Program-made: the position numbers and the translations under genes
In this document: positions 15,223 through 24,517 of the stretch, in pieces
How positions within the stretch are numbered: the first letter of the stretch is position 1
Layout of the letters: each line of letters begins with the position of its first letter
Origin: a virus
Direction: 5' to 3' (one strand)
Length of the DNA: 34,034 nt
Virus record (IMG/VR): IMGVR_UViG_3300037189_009263
Location: 1-34,034 of that record
Notes under the pieces: model-generated
What the model saw: only the letters and a program-made list of their open reading frames with translations
The model's database searches: none
Told to the model about the DNA's origin: nothing

Positions 15223-18117
15223 TCAGAACATCTTTCTCTTTACTTCTCGCTGAGAAGAGCGAGTTTTATTGTAAGTCAAAGCTCTTCTTGCGTAGACCGG
15301 AGCAACACCAGCGTCCCAAATCTTTTCAGCTGCCTTTTCTTCTGCTGCGTTAGAAACAGTGAACATAGGAAGGAATGTGTCATTACTGACGGAAACTCCC
15401 CTTACGGCATAATCGGGATTCAGTAAGGTGTCGTAATTGTAAGTTACAGCAAATGCAGCCAACAAAAGAGCATCGTGAGCGTGATCGGGCGCAGATCCAC
15501 CAGGGCCAAAGACTGGACGGTTACTTATTGAGGTTCTAATGACGATATAGGAAATCATTTGAAGATACAGGTCTTCGTCAGCTGGATTGAAGATAATCTT
15601 CTTTTGCTCCAACATATAACGAAGGTTATCTACCATAAATGGCTTAAGATCCTTTTTTACCTTTTCATGGGTATAAGGATCGGGAACTTCAATAACCTCG
15701 TTGAAAGCCCATGCTCGGGCTACATGTTGCAGTCTTGTTTCTGGGTGTTCCTTACCATAAAGGTGTATATGCTCCATCTGCATCTCACCATAGCCTCTAT
15801 CAGCGTAGATATGCTTTGGCTTAAAGATCTCGTTAAGTTGAACGACTCTATCTACAGCCTTATGAAGTAAGAATTGATCTTTTGAAATTTCTTCTCTATA
15901 GGCTACGCGAATCTTCGATGGATATAGCGGGTTATCATCAGAGCAGATTTCCACCACTACAATGTTTACGCCAGCTCCATATTTATCCCAGTCAATACCA
16001 AATACGTATATAGACTTAGGATGGCCAATATCAGCCTTATATTCCCACGGTTCTCCATCGAAGAAGGCGTGATCGACCAATCTTCTAGGATAGACACCAT
16101 CTGCGTCTTCACCCCAGTCAGCTTCGTATTCGTGCTGGAAAGCTAATTGAGTAGTGCTGTTTCTAAGGCGCTCTTCTTCTTTTTGCTCCCATAACGGGTT
16201 GCAATAGGTCGGATACCAAAACGCGCTATACGAAGGGTCATGGTTCCAATCCCAGAACATGTTGCGCTGACCGGTTGGGGTAGAAGCAGCAATAAGAACC
16301 TTATCCTCTTGATCTTCAGAGGTCTTCTGAAGCATAGGGAGAACAGCCACAAGGTCTTCTTTACCCATGTAGTCCATCTCGTCAAGAACGATGACGTGGG
16401 CTTCCTGACCACGGACAACGTCGGCCTTGGAGTTTGACTTCATACCCGTAGTGAAGAGCTTAATACTCGACCCGTTAGAGAAGTTAATCTCGTACTGAGG
16501 AGATGCGACAGCTCTTACGATTGAAGACTTGACTATCTCGTTTCTTTCGGCCATCTCACAAATAGCATCAAAAATAACGCCTACCTGCGATTTCATTGGC
16601 GCAAGGACAATAGACTTGCCATTTGTGTGGGTATACGAATACCAAAGCAGGTAAATAGACATACAGAAGGTATTATGAGTAGGAATGCATTCTCGACCAG
16701 CAAGATATAAATGGTTAGGCGAATCGACAGAAATACATTTCACCGGCTCTGATTCTATAGGAGTGATATCTACAATGTATCTTCTATCCCTACCAGATCC
16801 GGGCTTTATCGATTGGCGATCCAACTTACGTTGCAACTTGAAAACTGGAGTATTACTCTTAAAGTGAATACGAACTCTATCTTTATGACGAACTCCATTA
16901 AGCCAAGATTCGCATACTTCCTTTGTTGCTTTAAATCCTAATTGAATAATAAGATCAAAAACTTGTTCCGCAAAATATGGATTTGAACTCGAAAATTCAC
17001 ACCAGCCGTTCTGATCACATGACCCATCAGTATCCATCAAGCCTTTAAGAAGTTCAAATCTCTGTTCAACTGAAGCCATCATATATTGATGTGGAATGTG
17101 TTTGTTATTCTTTAATCCAAGCAAATTCAGTAATTTAGCTAATCCTTCAACTCTGTATTCATATTTGGTTGATTCGGCTTTATAGATATTATATCCATCA
17201 TTCTCTATATGATAAATTGACTCCTTTACGTCTTCATCACCTATAGAGACCAGCCCATTAGCTGAAACGCCATCACCAAGCCAAAAACCAAGGAGATATG
17301 GAGAAATGGGCAAATCTATGCCTTCTTCGGTAAAACGAATTGGTTTTGTAACCTTAATAGAATAATTAGACTCTTGCTTAGATCCAATCTTAACTTGTTC
17401 CAACATTTGACCAGTTGTTAGTACCATTGGCGGAAGCTGCTTGTATTTGTTCCGAGCATTGCTTTTTCGAATTCGTTTCGTCTCTACAGCCCACTGGTGG
17501 TCGTGATCGGCCTTGATAACTGAGCCATCACTAAAGACAATGTTATAACACTTCCTATTTTCCATTACTTCCGTTACGAATGTAACATTACATGGTTTAC
17601 CGTTTTCATCAAGAACCTGATCACCCTCCTTGATATCGCCCATAGTTGACCAACCAATTGGCGTTAAGATAGGAGTATCCAAAGCTAGTGCCTTACCCAT
17701 ACGACGACCGAAGCGCATAACTCGGTTAACATTGGGATCACGTAAAACGAGAGTTTGGTAGACGCGAGGCTCTAAGCCCAGAAAAGACTTACACCAAAGG
17801 ACTGGTTCTGAAGCTATGTGAATATGCTTCTGTTGCTCTTCGTTAAAACCCCATTTTTTAGCCATTTTCATATCAAATATGAAAGGAGGGTCAATAAGGT
17901 GACAAAGTTCTTCGTTGGTCAGATCTCTACTCTCGATTGGTGAACCATCATCCCAAGTTAAGTGGCCAAGCTTATTTTTGAACACCCACTCAATTCTATT
18001 GATCTGCTTGATGTATTTAGGCGATTGCTGCGCAATGAACTCTAAAAGCTCTTCGCGCGACAAAGTACTTAAGCGTCTTTTAAATTCTTTGGTTGTTTCT
18101 AATTCAATCTGTCCCAT
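15223..18117 (-). CDS. terL: Terminase large subunit with intein
   Basis: The 964-aa precursor is a packaging motor whose Walker A motif (GRRMGK / T) is split by a 340-residue intein; the spliced protein would have about 624 aa. After the intein come Walker B (VIVLDEMDYM), a coupling segment (LIAASTPTGQRNMFWDW) and the RNase H-like nuclease with acidic residues in FGIDWDKYGAG, HIYADRGYGE and APDHAHDALLLA. It cuts and pumps concatemeric DNA into proheads through the portal. The start at 18117 follows the upstream TGA by 1 bp with a GGGG-type site. A TTG at 18159 is the alternative and would overlap that gene by 41 bp. No small terminase is recognised with certainty nearby. Confidence 0.9.
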   Translation of the reverse strand: MGQIELETTKEFKRRLSTLSREELLEFIAQQSPKYIKQINRIEWVFKNKLGHLTWDDGSPIESRDLTNEELCHLIDPPFIFDMKMAKKWGFNEEQQKHIHIASEPVLWCKSFLGLEPRVYQTLVLRDPNVNRVMRFGRRMGKALALDTPILTPIGWSTMGDIKEGDQVLDENGKPCNVTFVTEVMENRKCYNIVFSDGSVIKADHDHQWAVETKRIRKSNARNKYKQLPPMVLTTGQMLEQVKIGSKQESNYSIKVTKPIRFTEEGIDLPISPYLLGFWLGDGVSANGLVSIGDEDVKESIYHIENDGYNIYKAESTKYEYRVEGLAKLLNLLGLKNNKHIPHQYMMASVEQRFELLKGLMDTDGSCDQNGWCEFSSSNPYFAEQVFDLIIQLGFKATKEVCESWLNGVRHKDRVRIHFKSNTPVFKLQRKLDRQSIKPGSGRDRRYIVDITPIESEPVKCISVDSPNHLYLAGRECIPTHNTFCMSIYLLWYSYTHTNGKSIVLAPMKSQVGVIFDAICEMAERNEIVKSSIVRAVASPQYEINFSNGSSIKLFTTGMKSNSKADVVRGQEAHVIVLDEMDYMGKEDLVAVLPMLQKTSEDQEDKVLIAASTPTGQRNMFWDWNHDPSYSAFWYPTYCNPLWEQKEEERLRNSTTQLAFQHEYEADWGEDADGVYPRRLVDHAFFDGEPWEYKADIGHPKSIYVFGIDWDKYGAGVNIVVVEICSDDNPLYPSKIRVAYREEISKDQFLLHKAVDRVVQLNEIFKPKHIYADRGYGEMQMEHIHLYGKEHPETRLQHVARAWAFNEVIEVPDPYTHEKVKKDLKPFMVDNLRYMLEQKKIIFNPADEDLYLQMISYIVIRTSISNRPVFGPGGSAPDHAHDALLLAAFAVTYNYDTLLNPDYAVRGVSVSNDTFLPMFTVSNAAEEKAAEKIWDAGVAPVYARRALTYNKTRSSQREVKRKMF
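16672..17691 (-). mobile_element. Class 3-type intein with LAGLIDADG endonuclease
   Basis: The 340-residue element starts ALALDTPILTPIGWSTMGD, with Ala where most inteins have Cys or Ser, and ends ECIPTHN before the extein Thr. It shows the three marks of Class 3 inteins: Trp in block B (HDHQW), Cys in block F (EPVKCISVDSPNHLYLAG) and Thr in block G (PTHN). In this class splicing begins with attack by the block F Cys, not residue 1. A LAGLIDADG endonuclease sits inside, with its two helices at YLLGFWLGDG and LLKGLMDTDG, both Asp present, so it may still home. Insertion inside the P-loop keeps the terminase inactive until splicing. Confidence 0.85.
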
Positions 18118-18118
18118 A

Positions 18119-19294
18119 TCAACCCCAAGCTGCGTGTATTCCAGCCGCCTCGTTGCCAAGAGCAGAACGCATGTTCAATCTGCTGTTCGAGATAGCCATA
18201 ACACCTCTTTGGCGAGATGTTGAAGCTACCATGTTGTCTCTGAATCCCATACCCATAATAGGCTTATCTATTGAGCCCTTTACGGAATTTCCAGCATCGA
18301 TGGCGGTTTTAGCAGCTGAAGAGAATACCTTACCTGTCATTACAGCAACATCTCTAGCGAGCAATGCCCAACCTATAGGTCCAGCGGCTCGTGCTAAGGC
18401 TGGAGCAAAGCGGGCGCTTCTAGCACCAAACTTAGCCATCCCACTGCCTTCTTTCATTATCGTATCAAACTTCGCGGCACCTTTTGCAAAGTTTGAACCT
18501 GGTGCAGCTAAGTTTGTAGCTTCTCTAACTCCGACCCCCATATGTGACATCGTAGAAGCATGGACGAATCCAGCCGCCCTTTGGGATATAGAACCTCTCA
18601 TCGACATACCAACTGCTTGAGCCGCTTCATTTCTGCCGAAGGCGTCGATGGTCATTCCAGATAAGCCCATAGATCTTTTAACAGCGGCCCCATATCCCCC
18701 TGGCGCTGCATTCGCAACACCCCAACGAGTAAGGGCCTGATTGTATTGAGTAGGATTCAATTCTTTAAAAGCATTACCAATGTTCGGTAGCATTCTGTCA
18801 AATGCTCCTTGACGTGCGCCGTAAACACGCCCCATAGTACTGAGACGACCAGCAGAACCTGCTGAAAACCAAGTTCCATCAGATCCAGCAGGTCCTAAGT
18901 GTCCAGCTATGTATCTACCAGTTCTACCTTTTGAATTAGCAGCTCTGACTGCACCTTTATTACCATAGTTTGCTAAAACGTTAAAAGGTGAATAAGTTCT
19001 CGAACCTGACGGTGGTTCAATGTTAGAAACTGAGCCAAGTCTATTAAAAGCTGCGGGAGAAAAGGTCTGTCTAAGTCCTCTAGCGCTAGTTGCACCTCTA
19101 CGAGGTCCTTTGACCATCGTATTAGAAACACGACGCATGTTCCACATCATGGTGTGAGAAACGGTCGGCAACGAAGAAAGAAGATCTTGAGCTAGTGGAA
19201 TGTCGGTTCCGGAAGCAGCCATAGCGTCTAGGCCTATTTGGCCACCCATGGTAGTGGCTTCTATCGGCTGTCCTGTGTTGGGATCAACTATCAT
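18119..19294 (-). CDS. Glycine/alanine-rich virion-type protein, 391 aa
   Basis: No family recognised. The protein is basic and rich in Gly, Ala, Ser, Arg and Met, with many short turns (GNKGAVRAANSKGRTGRYIA). A hydrophobic stretch near residues 312-330 (ALARAAGPIGWALLARDVAV) could insert in a membrane or pack as a helix. Such composition is typical of internal or ejected phage proteins. It follows the 204-aa and 969-aa genes with 4-bp overlaps and precedes the terminase. ATG with AGAGGC. A role in the virion interior or in DNA delivery is inferred only from composition and context. Confidence 0.55.
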   Translation of the reverse strand: MIVDPNTGQPIEATTMGGQIGLDAMAASGTDIPLAQDLLSSLPTVSHTMMWNMRRVSNTMVKGPRRGATSARGLRQTFSPAAFNRLGSVSNIEPPSGSRTYSPFNVLANYGNKGAVRAANSKGRTGRYIAGHLGPAGSDGTWFSAGSAGRLSTMGRVYGARQGAFDRMLPNIGNAFKELNPTQYNQALTRWGVANAAPGGYGAAVKRSMGLSGMTIDAFGRNEAAQAVGMSMRGSISQRAAGFVHASTMSHMGVGVREATNLAAPGSNFAKGAAKFDTIMKEGSGMAKFGARSARFAPALARAAGPIGWALLARDVAVMTGKVFSSAAKTAIDAGNSVKGSIDKPIMGMGFRDNMVASTSRQRGVMAISNSRLNMRSALGNEAAGIHAAWG

Positions 19295-19905
19295 GCGTGC
19301 CTCTGATTATAAGCTCCGAATACAACATCGCCTGAAACTGATGGCATGCGATTTCTTACATACATTCCTGTATCATTCATTTTGTATCTACTAGCAGTAG
19401 CTCTACTGGCAAATTCCTCTCCTAGTGGACCCGCTGCGTATCCACGCACTGGCATGACCCCACCAGCTATATAACCAGTTGTAGCTCCTATTCCGACTCC
19501 AGCTGTAGCTCCAGCCGCAACTCCAAGCGTTTTCATTCCCATTCCAAGCGTTTTTCCCACTATATTATTAGACTTTGAAAGTGCTGCGCCTATTCCGTAT
19601 GCAGTGCCTCCTCCAATAAGTCCGCCAGTAAATCCGCCAGCCACACGCCCGACTTGTTTACTTACGCCAACCTGGGCTCCAAGAGTGGAACGACGCAGGT
19701 CACTCATCAAACCTATGTCCTCGCCAAAATAAGCATTGTCGATGTCTTGCGATCCCAAAGTCATATCTAAATACGAGTTCGTAAGTTGACCGCCAGTATT
19801 AGCTCCAGAATAAAGGCCTTGAGCTACCGCGCCTACTCCCAAAGCCCCCATAGCCATGGAAGCCCCTCTGCCTCTAAACATCTTTGCTACAGATTTACCT
19901 ATCAT
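19291..19905 (-). CDS. Glycine-zipper membrane-active protein, 204 aa
   Basis: The protein has three glycine-zipper stretches: residues ~14-36 (GASMAMGALGVGAVAQGLYS), ~84-110 (RVAGGFTGGLIGGGTAYGIG) and ~122-150 (GMKTLGVAAGATAGVGIGAT). These are typical of proteins that insert into or pack within membranes. It could form part of a DNA-ejection channel or act as an internal virion protein. ATG preceded by GGAGGAG. It overlaps both neighbours by 4 bp (ATGA), so expression is locked to the exonuclease-domain protein before it. A holin-like role is less likely at this place in the operon. Confidence 0.55.
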   Translation of the reverse strand: MIGKSVAKMFRGRGASMAMGALGVGAVAQGLYSGANTGGQLTNSYLDMTLGSQDIDNAYFGEDIGLMSDLRRSTLGAQVGVSKQVGRVAGGFTGGLIGGGTAYGIGAALSKSNNIVGKTLGMGMKTLGVAAGATAGVGIGATTGYIAGGVMPVRGYAAGPLGEEFASRATASRYKMNDTGMYVRNRMPSVSGDVVFGAYNQRHA

Positions 19906-22811
19906 AGGACTCCTCCATACAAGGAACTATTTCTATCCCAACTCATATCTCCATGCCCAATTCTGTTGTCGTAAAGATTTCCGACTAAAGGCGCTGTAGC
20001 TAATGGATCCATGTACTTTGCTCCATTTTCTCCTGCAGCCATTCTCAACATGATTTGAGAGTTGAGAGAATAGTTAGTTCCAACTTCATACGGCATTTGT
20101 TGCATTGGTTCTTCGAGCATCTGGTTTTCTTGATACTTCTTGAACATATAGTACCCTACTGCAGCCAAACCTGCTACAGCTGCTCCCTTTTTAACATATG
20201 GAACTGCTTTACTCACATTGTCCGCTGCTCTTAGAGCTTTTCGAGCGCCCTCATCCGTAGAGGTGTTATTGACAATCCTAGAAGCCAGCAACCGATCGCG
20301 TCTACTACCCAAAACTTGGTTACCGACAAAATCATCAAGATAGACTCTTGCTTCTTCTGTTCTTTCCGCAAGTTGGCCTAATGACGGTCCATCTAGGAAC
20401 CTATCTGCTACGAATGCTCCAACCCTTGTTCTGCTGGCGTTTCTGTCGATGATCTGTGCTCTAAACCCTAAAGCTCCATCATCAGTCTCAAGGCCACCTC
20501 TAGCCTCTTTGATTAGGTCATACATTCTTCTTGCCACGGATGAATCGTTGACTTTGGCAACACTAACGCCATTGGATAATGCATCTTGGCTTCTAAGTCT
20601 TGCAACTACACTCGGTATATCAGCTCTGAGTTTTTGTACCGCCCTAACACCTTCTGGTGTCCCAAGATCAACGCCTATCATTTCTGCTAATTGCGCGTCT
20701 GTTCTTTGAGGAAGAGAATCAATTCCGCCGATTATCCTATCGAGGTGTTTTTGATCTTTGAAGTTATAGACCAAGTTAACACCGTATTTATCTACGGGAT
20801 TAATAGAATCTTGAGCTGCTGCCCTATAAGGACTGATCGTCACGGTTCTAGCCGAATCAGGATCAAGTGCATCCAAGATAGCAAGAGGGATACCTGCTCT
20901 AACCCTTTCATTTCTAGTGCTTACATAAAAGCTATCGTAGTTATTGAAATGGCTGATTAAAGAATCAGTACCTATTTTGGCTGCTTTCTGCGCATGATGA
21001 GGTCCAGCCATTTCAGTCGTAAGATTCGACAAGGCAGAGCTTATTTTTCTCTCCTCATAAGAAAGACCTGCGTATGGCAATCCACCTTCAACGGCTCTTT
21101 GCTGGAATTCTGCAAAAGTCTTGAAGTTTATCGGTTCACCGGTAGTTCTTACCATAGCGCCAAACTTTTTACGTATTGATCCACCATAAGGAGTTTTTCT
21201 ACCAGTAAATCGATCAAATTTGCCCATGGCAAGAAGTCTGGAATCCATATCCAGTCCAGTTTGAGATCTAAGAGCAAAATTACGTGTAGTGGCTATTTCT
21301 TGCTCTAAAGGATTGGCTTTTATACTTACGTCGTACTTTCCAGAGCGAATCATCTTTACAGCTTTTTCGACTTTAGCGTTTGCCTTTCCAGGCGTTCCGA
21401 TTTTAGCTATAGCGTTACGCAACACAGGGCTTTTTGTTTTGATGCCATCTCCGCTTCTAAGCATCTGTCTCAAAAGATTGTCGCTTACCTCAGAAATGTC
21501 ACGTATATCAGTTATCGGAATAATGGCAGCAGCTCTTGTTACTCCGCTTCTAAAAGCGTCAGATCCGATTCCGCCGCTTCTCACCTGTAGTGATGGTATC
21601 AATTCCGCCAATTTGGCGGTAACAGCAGCGTCGACATCACCCATGTGAAGGCCCGCACCGTTATCGATCATTGCAATAAGCTCTGGAGAGGCTTTCTCTA
21701 AAAAGTCTGTCTGTAGCAAAATGTTTGAGATACTATATCTTTCCGAAGATCCCAGCTTTGCTAACTCTTTAGCTGTAGCAATGCCTCTAAGGTTCGGGGC
21801 ATCGCGGGCCATAGTGAGCGTATCCACGATTTTAGAGTCTATAGAGCTGTAAGTATCATCGACCAAACTACGAAATTCAGCATCTGTGTTATATCTCGAC
21901 GTACCGGACAATCCTACAAATACTTGTTGGATGTCGAATCTTGAAATGTTGTGACCCAATATGTATTGAGATTCTTGCATCCTTCTTAGGAATGGGACCA
22001 TTCGATCAGCAAAATCGTCACCATTGCCAACTCTTCCAGCTTTCGACCAATCAACTCCAAACTTCTTGGACATATACTCTTCAGCGGTAAGGGGTTGGCC
22101 CTTGACCATTCTCATACCTCTATTGAAAGCTCCAACCCTGAATCGTTCAGTTGTGGTTGAGCCAGCCAATCCAAAGGTCTGCCCTTCGCCTACGATTCCA
22201 CCTCGATATGAGACTTCATGAATTCCGCCAAAATCGAGACCTGCAGTTTCGATGTCGAATACCGTGAAGCTAGCACCAGCAGTAAAACCTCCAGCGGCAC
22301 TTCGCATTCCCGATCTAACTGATTTAGAGGTAGGAATAGTTGATCTACCCACAGAGAAGTAATCAATGCCCAAATTACTGCCAGAATAAGGCTTTCCATA
22401 CTGGACATTCATTTGGTTATATATATGACCAAGAGCTGAGCGATCTGACGGATCGACTACAAAACCGCCATATTGTTTCTTCTTAGATCCGCGCAAAGAA
22501 AAGAAGCCTGATCTCGATGCTCTTTCAGCTACTCCGACTCCAATGTCAGAACTTGGTCCTCCAGATATATCGCTCAATACATTATCAAAACCGATAATAT
22601 TTCGATATTTGGCCATATGAGTTTTTTGAGTCTCAATAGGTAATAGCTCTAAAGGTACTGTAGATCTGAATTTCAGTCTTTTTTCAAGATCAGGCCTATA
22701 AGTGCTCGCATCTTTGAAGACCTGGGCTTCCCAAGCCTCAAGCGCAGACAGAACCGCGTTATCGTCAGACCCAGAAAATGATATACCTACACCAGGAGTA
22801 AGTTTAGCCAT
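19902..22811 (-). CDS. 969-aa protein with DEDDh exonuclease domain and C-terminal TM
   Basis: Residues ~180-400 contain every DnaQ-type (DEDDh) 3'-5' exonuclease motif in order: TVFDIETAGL (D186, E188), LGHNISRFDIQ (D293), KIVDTLTMARDAPNLRG, and LHMGDVDAA (H389, D394). The ~180-residue N-terminus and ~470 residues after the domain are not recognised. Residues ~872-892 (VKKGAAVAGLAAVGYYMFKK) form a single TM-like helix. There is no polymerase domain, so this is not a replicative proofreader. Its place among glycine-zipper proteins just upstream of the terminase suggests a virion or ejection protein carrying nuclease activity. Weak ribosome-binding site; 8-bp overlap with the upstream gene. 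Confidence 0.75.
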   Translation of the reverse strand: MAKLTPGVGISFSGSDDNAVLSALEAWEAQVFKDASTYRPDLEKRLKFRSTVPLELLPIETQKTHMAKYRNIIGFDNVLSDISGGPSSDIGVGVAERASRSGFFSLRGSKKKQYGGFVVDPSDRSALGHIYNQMNVQYGKPYSGSNLGIDYFSVGRSTIPTSKSVRSGMRSAAGGFTAGASFTVFDIETAGLDFGGIHEVSYRGGIVGEGQTFGLAGSTTTERFRVGAFNRGMRMVKGQPLTAEEYMSKKFGVDWSKAGRVGNGDDFADRMVPFLRRMQESQYILGHNISRFDIQQVFVGLSGTSRYNTDAEFRSLVDDTYSSIDSKIVDTLTMARDAPNLRGIATAKELAKLGSSERYSISNILLQTDFLEKASPELIAMIDNGAGLHMGDVDAAVTAKLAELIPSLQVRSGGIGSDAFRSGVTRAAAIIPITDIRDISEVSDNLLRQMLRSGDGIKTKSPVLRNAIAKIGTPGKANAKVEKAVKMIRSGKYDVSIKANPLEQEIATTRNFALRSQTGLDMDSRLLAMGKFDRFTGRKTPYGGSIRKKFGAMVRTTGEPINFKTFAEFQQRAVEGGLPYAGLSYEERKISSALSNLTTEMAGPHHAQKAAKIGTDSLISHFNNYDSFYVSTRNERVRAGIPLAILDALDPDSARTVTISPYRAAAQDSINPVDKYGVNLVYNFKDQKHLDRIIGGIDSLPQRTDAQLAEMIGVDLGTPEGVRAVQKLRADIPSVVARLRSQDALSNGVSVAKVNDSSVARRMYDLIKEARGGLETDDGALGFRAQIIDRNASRTRVGAFVADRFLDGPSLGQLAERTEEARVYLDDFVGNQVLGSRRDRLLASRIVNNTSTDEGARKALRAADNVSKAVPYVKKGAAVAGLAAVGYYMFKKYQENQMLEEPMQQMPYEVGTNYSLNSQIMLRMAAGENGAKYMDPLATAPLVGNLYDNRIGHGDMSWDRNSSLYGGVL

Positions 22812-23532
22812 TTTCTTCTGTCTCGATTACATGTGCTTCTTCGATGAACGGATCATAATCAAGCATGCCCAGCTTTTGAAGTTGGGCTCTTTCAGACGCA
22901 GCATTGAGTTGTTTGAACTCTGACATGAGATTTGCCATTGCTTGGGCCGTATCAGCCGCTCCAAGGCCCACTTTGGCCTTAGCCTCTCTGGTAGCCATAA
23001 GTTGCTTCAGCAAGTCTCTCTGGCGCTTCAGGAGCTTCTCCTGGAGTTCTACGGCTAGGTGTAGCTCCTTCTTTAAGATGACTTCGCCGTTTTGGTCAAT
23101 ACCTACAACGTTTTCCTGAATAAAGCTTTCCTTGGCTAGGAATTTGCTTGCACGGAGGTACTGAACTTCATAATCAACAAGATTTCGTATCAATGAGATT
23201 TCAACAAGGTTATCTTCATCGATTTTCATCTGATCCATGTAGTCACCGGTGAATTGGACGACCATAGCCATCTCAATTGGGCAGGGTGAACCCACTGGAG
23301 CTATCTTTTGCTTTTGTAGCGGGCAGGTATCAGCAAAGCTACACTTCTCTCCACGACAGTGCATAGGGATCGAAGAGTACATGGAGGTCTTGGTTCTCGA
23401 CGGCTTAGTAGCTTCGATCACAGCTTCTTTCTGCTTATCAGTATAAGTAGCAGGTAAGAACTCTCCAAACTGGAGGTTTTTGAACGCAGCTAGAAAATCA
23501 GCCTTTGTTTCGTATTTTTCAATCTCAGACAT
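22804..23532 (-). CDS. Cys-rich helical protein, possible packaging factor
   Basis: The 242-aa protein has an N-terminal cluster of four Cys in MHCRGEKCSFADTCPL and SPCPIEMAMV, then a long helical part with a charged coiled coil (LAVELQEKLLKRQRDLLKQL) and an acidic tail. I have the impression of similar Cys-cluster proteins next to phage terminases, where a small-terminase role has been considered, but this is memory without a search. The four Cys could bind zinc or an iron-sulfur cluster. ATG with GAGGT; TAATG overlap with the gene upstream. Confidence 0.6.
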   Translation of the reverse strand: MSEIEKYETKADFLAAFKNLQFGEFLPATYTDKQKEAVIEATKPSRTKTSMYSSIPMHCRGEKCSFADTCPLQKQKIAPVGSPCPIEMAMVVQFTGDYMDQMKIDEDNLVEISLIRNLVDYEVQYLRASKFLAKESFIQENVVGIDQNGEVILKKELHLAVELQEKLLKRQRDLLKQLMATREAKAKVGLGAADTAQAMANLMSEFKQLNAASERAQLQKLGMLDYDPFIEEAHVIETEENG

Positions 23533-23702
23533 TATGACCTCAACTTGTAAACAAACATATAAACACCATCAACAACAAACAAATCCCAATGGGTTTGACA
23601 CATATGCGAAAAATCAGCTACTTGTTCTGAAAACCAAACTTCTTTTATTGCGATTTCATTACAATATTGACATTTCAGCACATAGAGCCTTTTACGCCCC
23701 AT
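23532..23702 (-). CDS. Small zinc-finger-like protein, 56 aa
   Basis: I chose ATG 23702 (GGAAGAA upstream, 11-bp overlap with the gene before) over a longer frame opening at 23762, which would overlap that gene by 71 bp. The product begins MGRKRLYVLKCQYCNEIAIK and contains CQYC and, later, HMCQTH, a C-x2-C ... C-x2-H zinc-finger layout. It could bind nucleic acid or a protein partner. It overlaps the 242-aa gene through TAATG. Function unknown. Confidence 0.55.
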   Translation of the reverse strand: MGRKRLYVLKCQYCNEIAIKEVWFSEQVADFSHMCQTHWDLFVVDGVYMFVYKLRS

Positions 23703-23886
23703 TTCTTCCGCCCGACCTGTAAAGGTTGTAGCAGTCCTCACCAACAAGAATATGATCTTCAAACATCTGCTTTATAACACATCCGCAGCCAGTGCATAAG
23801 GATTCTTCATAATGAACCAGTTCAGAGATATGTCCCTTGAAAATAGGTTCAATCGTAGATAGGCAATGTGGGCAGTTTGCTGACAT
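23692..23886 (-). CDS. Small zinc-ribbon protein, 64 aa
   Basis: The product has two Cys pairs, CPHC at residues 5-8 and CTGCGC at ~31-36, with a His nearby: a classic small zinc ribbon. It starts at ATG 23886 inside the last 38 bp of the 147-aa gene and ends 11 bp inside the next one. Such dense overlap with two other Cys-rich small genes suggests co-translated factors. Likely nucleic-acid or protein binding; no family name can be given. Confidence 0.55.
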   Translation of the reverse strand: MSANCPHCLSTIEPIFKGHISELVHYEESLCTGCGCVIKQMFEDHILVGEDCYNLYRSGGRNGA

Positions 23887-24292
23887 CCTCTAAGGCTTTC
23901 TCTAAACCTTTAGCCAATTGGTCGATAATGTCAGCTTTTTGTCCCGCGCCTAAAACGAATGATACGTCTCGCATCCTATCGGCAGATAGATTCTCATTAG
24001 TCAAGAATCGACTACCACCGCATATTTCGCAGAATCTTCTAGGATCACATGTACAGGGCGTAATGATATCGTAATATTCTAAGACTTTGGCGATTTCAGA
24101 CCATTTGTCCTTGAAGGTGTTTTTGGTCATCTCCTTGTATGAGCGTAATTTGACCGGATCGCTGGAAAGAAGTGTTCCGTAGTCCAAAGAGGCTTTCATC
24201 AAAGATTTGATTGTGTCGTACAAATAGTTAGGTAGCGCAAAGTTACCCTGGTCGTCTAAGTAGCCGACCATCTCTTGTTTATATCTCAACAT
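23849..24292 (-). CDS. Hypothetical protein with Cys cluster, 147 aa
   Basis: Helical N-terminus (MLRYKQEMVGYLDDQGNFAL), then a helix pair with TKNTFKDKWSEIAKVLEYYD, a compact Cys cluster (CTCDPRRFCEICGG, residues ~80-93) and a C-terminal helix (DQLAKGLEKALEDVSKL). ATG with AAGGATG. The cluster could bind zinc. Size and the helical-plus-zinc layout would also fit a small terminase or an adaptor, but nothing specific is recognised. Confidence 0.6.
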   Translation of the reverse strand: MLRYKQEMVGYLDDQGNFALPNYLYDTIKSLMKASLDYGTLLSSDPVKLRSYKEMTKNTFKDKWSEIAKVLEYYDIITPCTCDPRRFCEICGGSRFLTNENLSADRMRDVSFVLGAGQKADIIDQLAKGLEKALEDVSKLPTLPIYD

Positions 24293-24308
24293 AAAACATC
24301 CTTACAAA

Positions 24309-24515
24309 TTAGTACATGTAGGGACCAGTAGGTCTCCCATTCGGCTTATCAGCCGCTCTACCACTTCTACCCATCAAACCAGCAGCACCAAGTCCGATGA
24401 CAGCGCCACCGCCGACCATCTTCTTATGACCACCCACGAAACGGCCTGCGCCTCTAGCTGCGCTTCCTGCTCTTACTTTAGCGCCGTGTCTCAATTTGTT
24501 AATTGGTAAACGCAT
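24309..24515 (-). CDS. Small basic glycine-zipper protein, 68 aa
   Basis: ATG 24515 with GGAG at 6-nt spacing was preferred to a GTG six bases upstream. The N-terminal 30 residues are very basic (RHGAKVRAGSAARGAGRFVG), followed by a glycine-zipper helix (KMVGGGAVIGLGAAGLMG) and a Pro/Gly-rich tail. Basic region plus membrane-packing helix resembles the larger 204-aa and 391-aa proteins, so it may belong to the same assembly. It directly follows the ClpC-like gene. Confidence 0.55.
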   Translation of the reverse strand: MRLPINKLRHGAKVRAGSAARGAGRFVGGHKKMVGGGAVIGLGAAGLMGRSGRAADKPNGRPTGPYMY

Positions 24516-24517
24516 GA

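Noticed and set aside
18118-18159. TTG start for the terminase
   Set aside because: It would overlap the upstream gene by 41 bp; ATG 18117 directly follows that gene's stop with a plausible site.
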